From an uncultured Lentisphaerota bacterium (GTDB taxonomy: Bacteria > Verrucomicrobiota > Kiritimatiellia > CAIQIC01), in contig CAITZM010000156.1 in NCBI GenBank assembly GCA_903896925.1, positions 1 to 64,000 of the forward strand: a DNA stretch of 64,000 bases. Reading direction: 5' to 3'. Positions 31,453 to 40,462 of the stretch are shown here, piece by piece. How positions within the stretch are numbered: the first letter of the stretch is position 1; every line of letters begins with the position of its first letter. The translations under genes were made by a program, and so were the position numbers. The notes beneath the pieces were generated by a model. It saw nothing but the letters and a program-made list of their open reading frames with translations, was not told the origin of the DNA and searched no databases.

Positions 31453-32304
31453 ATGAAGGCACTGTTGAAGTTGATGTTCGCGGGCTGGGCGCTGGCCGCT
31501 GCGGCCGTGGCGGCGGAGCAGAACACCGGGGCGGAACGTAACCTGGCGTGGGCCGCGATCACGCTGGAAAAAATCGAGAAGGACCTAGGCGCGGTCGCGT
31601 GCGACCCCAAGGGCCCGGACGCGGCGGCGCTGTCGACCGCGGCCGCCGGGGCCCGCGCACGGCTCGCCGCGCTGAAGCAGGTCGTGGCCGCGGCGGACGC
31701 GGAGTCGGAGAGCCTGGGCAAGGCGGCGGACTTTGCCAAGAACCTCGCCGGCCTCGCACAGTGGACGATCGACCGCTCCGGCGACCTCACCGGCAAGCGG
31801 GTGGCGCGGCGCAAGCTGCTCGAGGAGCGTACGGTGCTGGCCAGGACGGACTTCGGCAAACAACTCGACGAAGTGCTGTGCGGGCTCGACGGTCTTTCGC
31901 TGCGGCAGGCTGCGGCGCAACTTGCCGGGAACCAGTCCGCGGTGACCGAGGCCGAGGCGCTGTGGAATCTCCAGGCGCTGCGCTTCGACCAGCTTGTGGA
32001 TGAGGCCGATGACGAGGCCGGCTGGCTGGAGCGCAAGGAGGAGTTGCAGAGCGCCATCCGCGAGTCCGGGAAGCAGATCAAGTTGGCTGACTTGGAGGCC
32101 GCGCGCGCCAAGGTGCGCGACGGCCGGCGGACGCAGCAGCAACTGGCGCTCGAGAAACAGACGCTCGTCAACCATACGGCCCGGCTCAATCAGCAGGTGC
32201 AGGCGCTCGACGAAAAGGAGGGTCAGGTCAAGGAAGCTGCCGACCGCGCGCGCGAAGCTTTCGATCAAGCCCAAGGTAAGGTCCAGGAAGCGCTGGAGGA
32301 GTGA
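31453..32304 (+). CDS. Exported coiled-coil protein of unknown function
   Basis: A 283-residue protein with a clear Sec signal (MKALLKLMFAGWALAAAAVAA). The rest is almost wholly helical with long heptad runs, especially residues 165-283 (ADLEAARAKVRDGRRTQQQL, QQVQALDEKEGQVKEAADRA). Only two cysteines are seen. No enzyme motif. The next gene follows by 23 bases and may be co-transcribed. It could be a periplasmic tether or chaperone; nothing more can be said from sequence. Confidence 0.7.
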   Translation: MKALLKLMFAGWALAAAAVAAEQNTGAERNLAWAAITLEKIEKDLGAVACDPKGPDAAALSTAAAGARARLAALKQVVAAADAESESLGKAADFAKNLAGLAQWTIDRSGDLTGKRVARRKLLEERTVLARTDFGKQLDEVLCGLDGLSLRQAAAQLAGNQSAVTEAEALWNLQALRFDQLVDEADDEAGWLERKEELQSAIRESGKQIKLADLEAARAKVRDGRRTQQQLALEKQTLVNHTARLNQQVQALDEKEGQVKEAADRAREAFDQAQGKVQEALEE

Positions 32305-32327
32305 CCCATCACCGACAAGGAACGTCG

Positions 32328-33227
32328 ATGATCAGGAAAACCATCCGCCGCTGTGCCGGTCTCGCGGCTGCTCTTATGTTCTGTGCGCCTGCGGCGCGGG
32401 CCGACATGATGAAAGATTCGCCGGTGAAATTCCCCGACAAGGGCGCGTTGCCCTCCCAGAATCCACCGGACATGAAGACGCCGCAGGAGACGCCGGAGAA
32501 GGATTATTCGATCTTCGGCACGCCGCAGCGTTCGCTCGCCCAAATCGAGAAAATCCGCGCCGGGATGGTCAAGGGCACGTTTACCTCACCGCCGCCGGAC
32601 TGGCAGTGGCTGCCGCGCACGCGCAAGACGCTGACCGGGGGCGGCGACCTGCATATCCTCGCGTTCGGCGACAGCATCGTGGCCGACACCATGCGCTCGG
32701 GGTGGGTGGGAAAGCTGGCCGAGGCCTATCCGAAGGCGCAGATCCGGGGCACGGTCTACGTCCGGGGTGGGGGCGGTTGCCAGCACTACAAGGACGAAGG
32801 GCGCATCGCCAAGAACATCGTCCCTCGCAAGCCGGACCTGGTCTTCATCGGCGGCATCAGCCAGCGCGACGTGGAGGCGATCCGCGATTGCATCCATCAA
32901 CTGCGGGCCGGCTTGCCGAACGTGGAAATCCTGCTCGCCAGCGGCGCATTCGGCAGCAACGCCGACCCGCGCATCCCTGAGGAACTGGCGAAGGCCCATC
33001 ATTCCGGCAGCGCGCCCTACGGCGCGGCCCTGAAGAAACTCGCCGGCGATGAACATTGCGCCTACCTCGACATGACCACGCCCTGGGCCGAGTACCTGAA
33101 CAGCGCCAAGGTCCATCCGCACATTTTCTACCGCGACCGTGTTCACGCCAACGAGTTCGGAGAGCAGATCCTGTCGCAAATTATGATGGCCTTCTTTACG
33201 TCGCCTCCCCTTGGCCTAAAGCCTTGA
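32328..33227 (+). CDS. Secreted SGNH/GDSL hydrolase
   Basis: A 299-residue protein with a Sec signal (MIRKTIRRCAGLAAALMFCAPAARA would exceed what is needed; cleavage near ARA-DM). The SGNH core begins at residue 107: HILAFGDSIVADTMR (block I, nucleophile Ser), GGGGCQHYKDEG (block II Gly), VFIGGISQRD in place of GxND (Asn replaced), and DRVHANEFGEQI with the catalytic Asp-His. Loss of the block III Asn is an oddity. Carbohydrate esterase activity is plausible. The start ATG 32328 follows AAGGAACG. Confidence 0.82.
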   Translation: MIRKTIRRCAGLAAALMFCAPAARADMMKDSPVKFPDKGALPSQNPPDMKTPQETPEKDYSIFGTPQRSLAQIEKIRAGMVKGTFTSPPPDWQWLPRTRKTLTGGGDLHILAFGDSIVADTMRSGWVGKLAEAYPKAQIRGTVYVRGGGGCQHYKDEGRIAKNIVPRKPDLVFIGGISQRDVEAIRDCIHQLRAGLPNVEILLASGAFGSNADPRIPEELAKAHHSGSAPYGAALKKLAGDEHCAYLDMTTPWAEYLNSAKVHPHIFYRDRVHANEFGEQILSQIMMAFFTSPPLGLKP

Positions 33228-33574
33228 GGTTTTCCAGACCCTTGGAAGGCTCCGCCACCGCCGGCAGCCGGCACGCGCCATCCTCTGCCGCCGCCCGCAA
33301 CGCAAGCCCCGATACCTCGGATACCGAGGTACCCCTCCCGTTGCATGCCTGATTGTGGCAGCGGCACTTGTCCTGTCCCAGCACGCGGCTGCGCCGTGAC
33401 CGCTCTGGGGTGTTCCCCGCGTGATATCTCGGTATCCGAGGTGTCCGCGAGAGCCACGGGGTTGTGCTGTGCTGCGGGCTGTGCGGCCGTCTGGTGGACG
33501 AAAGCCGGCAGGATGGCGTATCCGGCTGGGTGGGTTTTACGTGACTTGCCCGGCGGTTCATTTATATTGCCGCC
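33228..33574. repeat. Intergenic region with inverted hairpins
   Basis: No gene is seen. It holds a degenerate CCAGACCCTTGGAA near 33233, the palindrome ACCTCGGATACCGAGGT (33314-33330) and its reversed counterpart CTCGGTATCCGAG (33428-33440), so two hairpins of the same type face each other across about 97 bases. This is another small repeat family. Confidence 0.55.
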
Positions 33575-34867
33575 ATGAGACACGCATCCATTCCGTCCAA
33601 GCTGTTCGTCGAGAACCGCGCGCGGCTGGCGCAGCTGCTGCAACCGAAGTCGCTGGCGGTCCTCAACGCCAACGACATCCTGCCGACCAACGCCGACGGC
33701 TCGCTGCGGATGCAGCCGAACAGCGACCTGTTCTACCTCACCGGCATCGAGCAGGAGGAGAGCATCCTGCTGCTGGCGCCGGGCGCGTTCAACGAGAAGC
33801 TGCGCGAGATCCTGTTCCTGCGCGAGCCGAACGAACACCTCAAGGTCTGGGAGGGCCACAAGCTCTCCAAGGAACAGGCGCAGAAAATCAGCGGCATCCA
33901 GCAGGTCAAATGGCTCTCGGAATTCCGCGGCGTGCTGCATCTGCTCATGTGCGAGCTGGAGCAGGTCTATCTCAACCGCAACGAGCACGGCCGCGCGTCG
34001 GCGGAGACCGGGACGCGCGACGACCGCTTCGTGCGCGACTGCCAGGCCCGCTATCCGCTGCACCACTACCAGCGGCTCGCGCCGCTGCTACACCAGCTGC
34101 GCGCCGTGAAATCCGCCGCGGAGCAGGACCTGATCCGGCAGGCGTGCGCGATCACGCGCGACGGTTTCCGCCGCGTGCTGCGCGTCGTGAAGCCGGGCGT
34201 CAACGAGGCCGAGATCGAGGCCGAGTTCGCGCGCGAATTCATCCGCCGCCGCGGCGCGTTTGCCTACACGCCGATCATCGCCAGCGGCGCCAACTCCTGC
34301 ATCCTGCACTACAACCAGAACGACCAGCCCTGCCGCAAGGGCGAGGTGCTGCTGCTCGATGTCGCCGCCAGCTACGCCAACTACAACGCCGACCTGACGC
34401 GCACGATCCCCGTCAGCGGCCGCTTCACGCGCCGCCAGCGGCAGGTCTACAACGCCGTGCTCCGCGTGGTGCGCGCGCAGACGAAGGCCGCTGTGCCCGG
34501 CAAGCTGCACCGCGACTGGCAGAAGGAAGCCGAGGCGCTGATGACCGAGGAACTGCTCGGGCTCGGCGTGCTCAAGCCGCGCGACGTAAAGAAGCAGGAT
34601 CCCGACAAACCCGCCTGCCGGAAATACTTCAACCACGGCCTGGGTCATTCGCTTGGCCTCGACGTCCACGACGTCGCCCCGGCCGTGCAGACGTTCGCGC
34701 CCGGCTGGGTCCTGACCGTCGAGCCCGGCCTTTACCTCCCCGACGAAGGCTTCGGCATCCGCCTGGAAAACGACATCCTCGTCACCAGCGACGCAACCAT
34801 CGACCTGATGGCCGACATTCCCATCGAAGCCGACGAGATTGAAGAGCTGATGCGCCGCAGCCGGTAA
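33575..34867 (+). CDS. Xaa-Pro aminopeptidase (aminopeptidase P)
   Basis: A 430-residue M24B metallopeptidase that removes an N-terminal residue before proline. Residues 1-170 are the aminopeptidase P N-domain (NADGSLRMQPNSDLFYLTGI). The pita-bread domain has its five metal ligands: LLLDVAASY and NADLTRTIP (Asp, Asp), GLGHSLGLDVHD (His), LTVEPGLYLP (Glu) and GIRLENDILVT (Glu). Length matches PepP. No signal peptide, so it acts in the cytoplasm. Monocistronic; standard housekeeping gene. Confidence 0.95.
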   Translation: MRHASIPSKLFVENRARLAQLLQPKSLAVLNANDILPTNADGSLRMQPNSDLFYLTGIEQEESILLLAPGAFNEKLREILFLREPNEHLKVWEGHKLSKEQAQKISGIQQVKWLSEFRGVLHLLMCELEQVYLNRNEHGRASAETGTRDDRFVRDCQARYPLHHYQRLAPLLHQLRAVKSAAEQDLIRQACAITRDGFRRVLRVVKPGVNEAEIEAEFAREFIRRRGAFAYTPIIASGANSCILHYNQNDQPCRKGEVLLLDVAASYANYNADLTRTIPVSGRFTRRQRQVYNAVLRVVRAQTKAAVPGKLHRDWQKEAEALMTEELLGLGVLKPRDVKKQDPDKPACRKYFNHGLGHSLGLDVHDVAPAVQTFAPGWVLTVEPGLYLPDEGFGIRLENDILVTSDATIDLMADIPIEADEIEELMRRSR

Positions 34868-34947
34868 GCGAATGTAGTATTGGAGTGCCGTGGGGAGCGT
34901 GCGCGGATCGTGCGGATTACTCGGCGTCCGTGTGATCGGCGCGATCC

Positions 34948-35343
34948 GTGGGTAAGCAAATTTCCGGGTGTTTTCTTCCTTCTAGCGTCTGGCTGTTGTG
35001 GCTGGCCAGGCGCATGCCGGGCGGGTGGAAACTATTCTGGATTTCTGCCCTCACGCTGACGCTCTGCTCCACCACATGGCAGATGGATCTGGTTCCGCCT
35101 CTGCAGGGTCCCGGTTCGGGTACGCTCCTCGTGACGGGCCGTGGTCTGCCGGCTCTGCTGGCGGGCGCTGTCGGCGTGCTGCTGAAACCTGAATGGCTGC
35201 CAAGGAATTTCTGGCGCAACGAGATCATGGATTTGCACCTGTGGTTCCAGTTGGCCGTGATGCTGTTGCCGGTGTTGCTGTACCGCAGCGGAATCATGCC
35301 GCGACGTTCCGCGCAACGCGAAACAGCTGAACGCCTCGCCTAG
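34948..35343 (+). CDS. Small putative membrane protein
   Basis: A possible 131-residue protein starting with GTG, with hydrophobic segments near residues 33-42 (LFWISALTLTLCS), 66-78 (LPALLAGAVGVLL) and 97-112 (LWFQLAVMLLPVLLY) and a basic tail. No strong ribosome site: the upstream sequence ATCCGTGGGTAAG looks like part of a degenerate ATCCGTG repeat. I do not recognise it, and its reality is uncertain. Confidence 0.35.
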   Translation: MGKQISGCFLPSSVWLLWLARRMPGGWKLFWISALTLTLCSTTWQMDLVPPLQGPGSGTLLVTGRGLPALLAGAVGVLLKPEWLPRNFWRNEIMDLHLWFQLAVMLLPVLLYRSGIMPRRSAQRETAERLA

Positions 35344-35536
35344 GCTGGGCGCGCCCGGCAGGCCCGGCGTCCGCGCATCGCAAGTAAAGCTCCCAAGGCT
35401 TGGAAACGGCGCGGCGACGCCGCGCCCTTCAGCGGCGGTTCTGCTGTGGGCGGGGCTTCCAGCCCTGCGAACCCCAGCAAGCTATACATGGCCGCATGGC
35501 CGGATTTCTTCCCCGTTGCTTTTACACGCAGTGATG

Positions 35537-35602
35537 CGCCGGGATCACCGATCCCGGCTACAGAGAAAAGCATCGTCCTGTAGCCGGGGTCGGCGACCCC
35601 GG
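35537..35602. repeat. BIME-like pair of GTAG hairpins
   Basis: GCCGGGATCACCGATCCCGG then CTAC (35558-35561), and GTAG (35580-35583) then CCGGGGTCGGCGACCCCGG, heads inward. Just upstream are CCCAAGGCTTGGAAA (35392-35405) and a GGGCGGGGCTTCCAGCCCTG palindrome near 35449. The element ends 11 bases after the glycyl radical enzyme stop (minus strand) and could end its transcript. Confidence 0.75.
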
Positions 35603-35613
35603 CCTTCTTCCCA

Positions 35614-37971
35614 TCAGAACCCGGCGTGCTCGGTGCGCTCGATGATTTCTTCCTGGAGTTCCTTGCAGAGGTCGCAGAAGTAGTCGCTGTAGCCGGCGAC
35701 GCGGACGATGAGGTCGCGGTGCTCGGCGGGGGCGGCCTGGGCCTGGCGCAGGGTGTCGGCGCGGACGATGTTGAACTGGACGTGGTGGCCGTCCAGCTTG
35801 AAATAGCTGCGGACAAGGTGTCCCCAATTCTCGACGCCGTGCTCGGCGGCGATCAGCGCGGGCGTGAACTTCATGTTCAGCAGCGTGCCGCCCGCCTTGA
35901 GCTGGTCCATCTTCGCGGCGCTCTTGATGACGGCGGTCGGCCCGCGGCGGTCGGCCCCCTGCACGGGGCTGATGCCCTCGCTGACCGGGCGGCCGGCGCG
36001 GCGGCCGTCGGGGCTGGCGCCGAGGACGCTGCCGAAATAGACGTGGCAGGTGGTGGGCAGCATCTCGACGCGGTAGTGGCCGCCCTTGGTGTCGGGCCGG
36101 CCATCGAGCTCCTCGATGCAGGTGTTGAAGATGCGTACCACAATCTCATCGGCGGCGTCATCGTCGTTGCCGTACTTGCGCGTCTTGTTGAGCAGCCGCT
36201 GGCGCAACGCCTCGTGGCCGGCGAAGTCGGCATCCAGCGCGCACACGAATTCACTGAAGCCCATTGCGCCGTCGAGGCACAGCTGCTGGAGCGCGCTGAA
36301 GCTATCGGCGAGCGTGCCGAGGCCGACGAACTGGACATAGGTGTTGTTGTAGCGCGCGCCGCCGGCGTTGTAGTCGCGGCCGCGGGCAATGCAGTCATCG
36401 ATCAGCACGCTCAAAAACGGCGCGGGCATCTGCGTGGCGTACATGCGCTCGATGAGCTGGTTGCCGCGCAGCTTGATTTCGAGAACGTGGTGGAACTGCG
36501 CGCGGTAGGCGGCGAAGAGGTCGTCGAACGTGCGGAAGCTCGCAGGGTCGCCGGTGCGCGGGCCGAGCTGCTTGCCGGTGTGCGGGTCCACGCCGTTGTG
36601 TAGCGCGAGCTCGAGGCACTTGGGCATGTTGAAGTAGCCGGTCAGAATGAACGCTTCCTTGCCGAACGCGCCGACCTCGACGCAGCCGCTGCAGCCACCG
36701 GCGCGCGCATCCTCCATGCTTTTACCCATCCGGAGCTGCTCCTTCACGACGGCGTCGGTGTTGAAGATCGAGGGGAACCCGTAGCCTTTGCTGACGACGC
36801 GCAGGGCGTGGTGCAGGAGTTCGTCGGGCGTCTGGCGCGAAAGCTGGAGGTTGGTGCTCGGCTGGAGCAGGTGCATCTCGTCCACGATATCCAGCAGGAT
36901 GTGCGAGACCGCGTTCGAGCCATCGGAGCCGTCGCGCAGCAGACCACCGATGTTGATGTTGGCGAAGTCGGTGTAGGTGCCGCTCTCGGCGGCGGTGACG
37001 CCGACCTTCGGCGGAGCCGGGTGGTTGTTGAACTTGATGAAGAAACATTCGAGCATTTCTTTTGCGCTGTCACGCGTGAGGGTGCCGTCGGCGAGGCCGC
37101 GCTCGTAGAAGGGCAGCAGGTGTTGGTCGAGGTGGCCGGGGTTGAACGAGTCCCAGCCGTTGAGCTCGGTGATGACGGCGAGGTGGCAGAACCAGTAATA
37201 CTGGAGCGCCTCCTGGAAATCGCGCGGCGCGTGGGCCGGCACGTGTTCGCAGGTCGCGGCGATCTTGTCCAGTTCCGCCCGGCGCTGCGGATCGGTTTCC
37301 GTGCCGGCCAGCTCGCGCGCCAGCGCGGCGTGGCGCCCGGCGAAAACGATCGCGGCGTCGCACGCGATGGCGAACGACTCGAGCGCATCGCGCTGGTCGA
37401 GCGCGAGCGGGTCGTTCAGGAAGTCGAGCTTGGCGAGCGCCTCGGCGATGTCGCGCTTGAAGTCGAGCAGGCCCTTCCGGTAGATCTTGTCATCAAGCAC
37501 GGTGTGGCCCGGAGCGCGCTGCTCCATGAACTCGGTGAACAGCCCGGCGCCATAGGTGTCGTGCCACTCGGCCGGCAGCGCGGCGAACAACCGGTCGCGC
37601 ATCGAGCGGCCGCGCCAATAGGGAATGACCTGCTCGCGATAGACCCGCAGGCATTCGGCGTCCACATCGTAGTGCGTCAGCGGACGCGCGTTGAGGATTT
37701 CGAGATCCTCGACGCTGTGGCAGGTCAGCTCCGGGAACGTCGGCACGCACTTCGGGCGCGGGCCGCGCTCGCCGACGATGAGTTCGTCGGCGCCGATGTA
37801 GATGGTTTTCTTCTGGCAGAGGTGCAGGAAGGCCTGCGCGCGCATCACCGGTGTGGCATAGCGGCCGGCGTTTTCCCGGTAGAAGGCGGTCATCAGCGCC
37901 GCGCGTTCCGGCGAGATGCCCGGGCGCGTGTTGAGGCTCTGGCTGCGTAACCGGCTGGTGCGGTCGTTCAT
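35614..37971 (-). CDS. Glycyl radical enzyme, HypD-like
   Basis: A 785-residue glycyl radical enzyme of the pyruvate formate-lyase superfamily. The radical site is RVAGYSDYF with Gly760, and the active cysteine loop GCSGCVEVG holds Cys430 and Glu432, spacing very close to trans-4-hydroxy-L-proline dehydratase HypD (Cys434, Glu436, Gly765 in the enzyme known from Clostridioides difficile). The following GAFGKEAFILTGYFNMPK is also HypD-like. The start at 37971 forms an ATGA overlap with the upstream activase gene, so the two are coupled. The operon, however, carries carbohydrate enzymes and no pyrroline-carboxylate reductase, so the true substrate may be a different hydroxylated compound. Oxygen-sensitive, which suggests anaerobic life. 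Confidence 0.9.
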   Translation of the reverse strand: MNDRTSRLRSQSLNTRPGISPERAALMTAFYRENAGRYATPVMRAQAFLHLCQKKTIYIGADELIVGERGPRPKCVPTFPELTCHSVEDLEILNARPLTHYDVDAECLRVYREQVIPYWRGRSMRDRLFAALPAEWHDTYGAGLFTEFMEQRAPGHTVLDDKIYRKGLLDFKRDIAEALAKLDFLNDPLALDQRDALESFAIACDAAIVFAGRHAALARELAGTETDPQRRAELDKIAATCEHVPAHAPRDFQEALQYYWFCHLAVITELNGWDSFNPGHLDQHLLPFYERGLADGTLTRDSAKEMLECFFIKFNNHPAPPKVGVTAAESGTYTDFANINIGGLLRDGSDGSNAVSHILLDIVDEMHLLQPSTNLQLSRQTPDELLHHALRVVSKGYGFPSIFNTDAVVKEQLRMGKSMEDARAGGCSGCVEVGAFGKEAFILTGYFNMPKCLELALHNGVDPHTGKQLGPRTGDPASFRTFDDLFAAYRAQFHHVLEIKLRGNQLIERMYATQMPAPFLSVLIDDCIARGRDYNAGGARYNNTYVQFVGLGTLADSFSALQQLCLDGAMGFSEFVCALDADFAGHEALRQRLLNKTRKYGNDDDAADEIVVRIFNTCIEELDGRPDTKGGHYRVEMLPTTCHVYFGSVLGASPDGRRAGRPVSEGISPVQGADRRGPTAVIKSAAKMDQLKAGGTLLNMKFTPALIAAEHGVENWGHLVRSYFKLDGHHVQFNIVRADTLRQAQAAPAEHRDLIVRVAGYSDYFCDLCKELQEEIIERTEHAGF

Positions 37972-38867
37972 GGTTTCACATCCACTCCGCAAGCGCGGAA
38001 GTAATTTTTCGCCGCCATCATCTGCTCGCTGGTGGGCGATTTCAAGTCGGCGTGAGCGTACTTATGCCCAACCCGCGCGTGTTTGGAAAGTCCGGTGTTG
38101 TGATAGGGCAGCAGCGTCACTTGCCGCACGTGCGGCAGCGAAGCGGCCAGCTGCGCAATCGCCGTGAGATTTTCCGCGTCGTCATTGACGCCCGGAATGA
38201 CCGGTACGCGCAGCCAGAGCTGCTCGTGGACCGCCGCGAGTGCGCGCAGGTTCGCGAGGATCGGGCCGTTCGGCACGCCGCAGTGTTGCCGGTGGCGCGC
38301 CTCGTCCATCAGCTTCACATCGAACAGCACCATGTCGGCGAGTTTTCCCAGCACCAGCAAATCCTCGGTGCAGCCGAAGCCGCACGTGTCGAGCGCGGTG
38401 CGGATGCCATGCGCCTTGCATTCCGTGAGCAGCGTCAGCACGAACGCCGCCTGCGTCAGCGGCTCGCCGCCGGAGAAGGTCGCGCCGCCGCCGGACTCGT
38501 CGTAGAAAATCTTGTCCTTCAGAATTTCGGCCATGACCTCGGCCACGCTCATCTCGCGCCCGACCAACTGCCGTGCGCCGGTCGGACACGCCTCCACGCA
38601 GCGCTCGCAGAGGTCGCACGCCTGGTTGCGTGTGGGCAGCACGCCGCTGCCCGCGATGGCCTTTCCGAACGGACACGCCTCGCGGCACGCCCCACAAACC
38701 GCACAGCGATTCTCGGCCACAATCAATTCTGCATGTGGCGCAAGGCCTTCGGGATTGTGGCACCACGAGCAGCAGAGCGGACAGCCCTTGAGGAAGACGG
38801 TCGTGCGGATGCCCGGGCCATCGCTGACCGAGAACTTCTGGATGTTGAAAACAAGTCCTGTCTGCAT
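37968..38867 (-). CDS. Glycyl radical enzyme activating protein (radical SAM)
   Basis: A 299-residue radical SAM activase that installs the glycyl radical on the enzyme encoded next. The SAM cluster motif is FLKGCPLCCSWCHNPE (CxxxCxxC), and an insert holds two ferredoxin-like clusters, CAVCGACREACP and CDLCERCVEACP. SGGEPLTQ follows. The stop overlaps the start of the enzyme gene by four bases. It lies 20 bases after the GH20-like gene in the same direction, so the operon order is amidohydrolase, GH20-like, activase, radical enzyme. Confidence 0.95.
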   Translation of the reverse strand: MQTGLVFNIQKFSVSDGPGIRTTVFLKGCPLCCSWCHNPEGLAPHAELIVAENRCAVCGACREACPFGKAIAGSGVLPTRNQACDLCERCVEACPTGARQLVGREMSVAEVMAEILKDKIFYDESGGGATFSGGEPLTQAAFVLTLLTECKAHGIRTALDTCGFGCTEDLLVLGKLADMVLFDVKLMDEARHRQHCGVPNGPILANLRALAAVHEQLWLRVPVIPGVNDDAENLTAIAQLAASLPHVRQVTLLPYHNTGLSKHARVGHKYAHADLKSPTSEQMMAAKNYFRACGVDVKP

Positions 38868-38887
38868 GGTGCCCAGGGTGAAGAGGG

Positions 38888-40462
38888 TTAGTCAGGCTCC
38901 AGCGGTTGTTCGAACGGGGTCCAGCCGGCGCGCTCGAACCGGCCTTCCGCCGGCACCAGCTTGCGCAGGAGCGTGGCCGTCGCGGCGCGCGAGAGGGAGC
39001 CCTCCATCTGCCGCAGGTTGAGCGCCGCCTGGTCCTGTGACCACGCGCAGGCGGCGACGTAGGGCAGCTCCGGGATGCTCTGTGCGAGGTGATGCCAGGT
39101 CGTCATCAGCAGCCCGCTCTGGCTGGCGGCGGCGGCTTTGGCGAGCGTGCGGATATTGCCCAGCGAGTTCCATGGGCACGCCAAGGTCTCAAACCCTTTG
39201 GCGCGGAAGAGGGCGAGGGTCGGTACCTCGCCTTTGGTGACGCCGTAGTGCCAGTCGGCAATGACGATCTTCGTCGAGATCCGGTCCAAGGCGAGGTGCG
39301 TCGGAAGGTCGGGCGTGCCGTTCGCCTCGAATCCGGCGGGCCACTTTCCCCGCTCCAGCAGGGGGTCGCCCCACATGATCGCGCGCCGGCCGCGCTGCTC
39401 CAGATATTCAGCCATTACATTGACATGGTCGGCGAAGAGTTTTACGCGGTCGCCCTGCCGGCAACGGTCGCAGGTGGCGTGCGAATAGGCCTCGTCACAG
39501 CCGATGTGGAAGTACTGGCCCGGCCCGGCGAATCCGATCAGCTCGTCGCATATCTTCCGCAGCAAGGCCTGCGTGTGCGGATTGGTCAGGCACCAGGTCC
39601 AGCCGTCCGGCTCGAACAGCGGTGCGAGCTGTGGATTCTGGTCGAGCACCACGTGGCGGCCGTTCTTGATGCGGCTCGCGCTGGCGTGCCCCCAGCAGTT
39701 GAACATAGGGATGATTTCCAGACCCATGCCCCGGGCAACGTCAATGAGCTTGTGTGCATCGGCCTTGCCCCACGCGTCCGGCCATGCGAGCTCCTTCATC
39801 GCATCGAGCCGCAGCATGCCCCAGAACTCCAGCACGACGTGACTGAACTTGAGGAACGCCGCCAGCCGGAGCGCCTTCTCGATCATCAGGGGTGTGGTCT
39901 CGTGGAAAATGCACAGGTGCAGGCCGCGGAATTTCAGCGCCGGCCAGTCCTGGATCTCGACCTGCGGCACGACGAAGCTGAGGCCGTCGGCTGTATCGTC
40001 GGCCTGCAGCAGTTGCAGGAACGTGAACCACGCATGGCGCAGGCTGGCAGCATCCACCGCGGCGACTGCGGCGCCCCTGGCATCCGACCGCAGCGCATAG
40101 GTGGACTTCGCCTCCAACTCCGGTGGTGGCGTGGTCCCCAGCACAAACTGATGCGCTCCTACGGCGGCATCGGGCACGACGTCGAGCTTCACCGCGCCCG
40201 CGGTGAACTGCCGCCAAGTTTCCTGCAGCATCGCGAGTTCGCCCTGCGCGGTGCCTCCTCCGACTGCGAGCCGCAGGCGCCGGCTGATCTTCTGCGAACC
40301 AACCCCCCAGACGACTTTGTTCGGATAGGGATGGATCGTACGCGGCGGCACATCCGCCGCGCCCCATGCCGGGCGACCTAGCAGCAGGCATCCGGCCAGT
40401 GCGGAGGAGCTCCGTATGAACTCACGCCGGGAAGTCACAGAGATCGGATAGGTCGTTTTCAT
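38888..40462 (-). CDS. Tat-exported GH20-like beta-hexosaminidase
   Basis: A 524-residue exported protein (twin-arginine signal TSRREFIRSSSALAG). Residues 60-150 are the GH20 beta domain 2, and the barrel begins ALKFRGLHLCIFHETTP. The catalytic pair appears in YFHIGCDEAYSHATC (Asp323-Glu324), the GH20 hallmark, after GMGLEIIPMFNCWGHASASR. It should release N-acetylhexosamine or a related terminal sugar by substrate-assisted catalysis, though the barrel sequence is divergent and the sugar uncertain. It shares an ATGA overlap with the amidohydrolase gene. Confidence 0.85.
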   Translation of the reverse strand: MKTTYPISVTSRREFIRSSSALAGCLLLGRPAWGAADVPPRTIHPYPNKVVWGVGSQKISRRLRLAVGGGTAQGELAMLQETWRQFTAGAVKLDVVPDAAVGAHQFVLGTTPPPELEAKSTYALRSDARGAAVAAVDAASLRHAWFTFLQLLQADDTADGLSFVVPQVEIQDWPALKFRGLHLCIFHETTPLMIEKALRLAAFLKFSHVVLEFWGMLRLDAMKELAWPDAWGKADAHKLIDVARGMGLEIIPMFNCWGHASASRIKNGRHVVLDQNPQLAPLFEPDGWTWCLTNPHTQALLRKICDELIGFAGPGQYFHIGCDEAYSHATCDRCRQGDRVKLFADHVNVMAEYLEQRGRRAIMWGDPLLERGKWPAGFEANGTPDLPTHLALDRISTKIVIADWHYGVTKGEVPTLALFRAKGFETLACPWNSLGNIRTLAKAAAASQSGLLMTTWHHLAQSIPELPYVAACAWSQDQAALNLRQMEGSLSRAATATLLRKLVPAEGRFERAGWTPFEQPLEPD

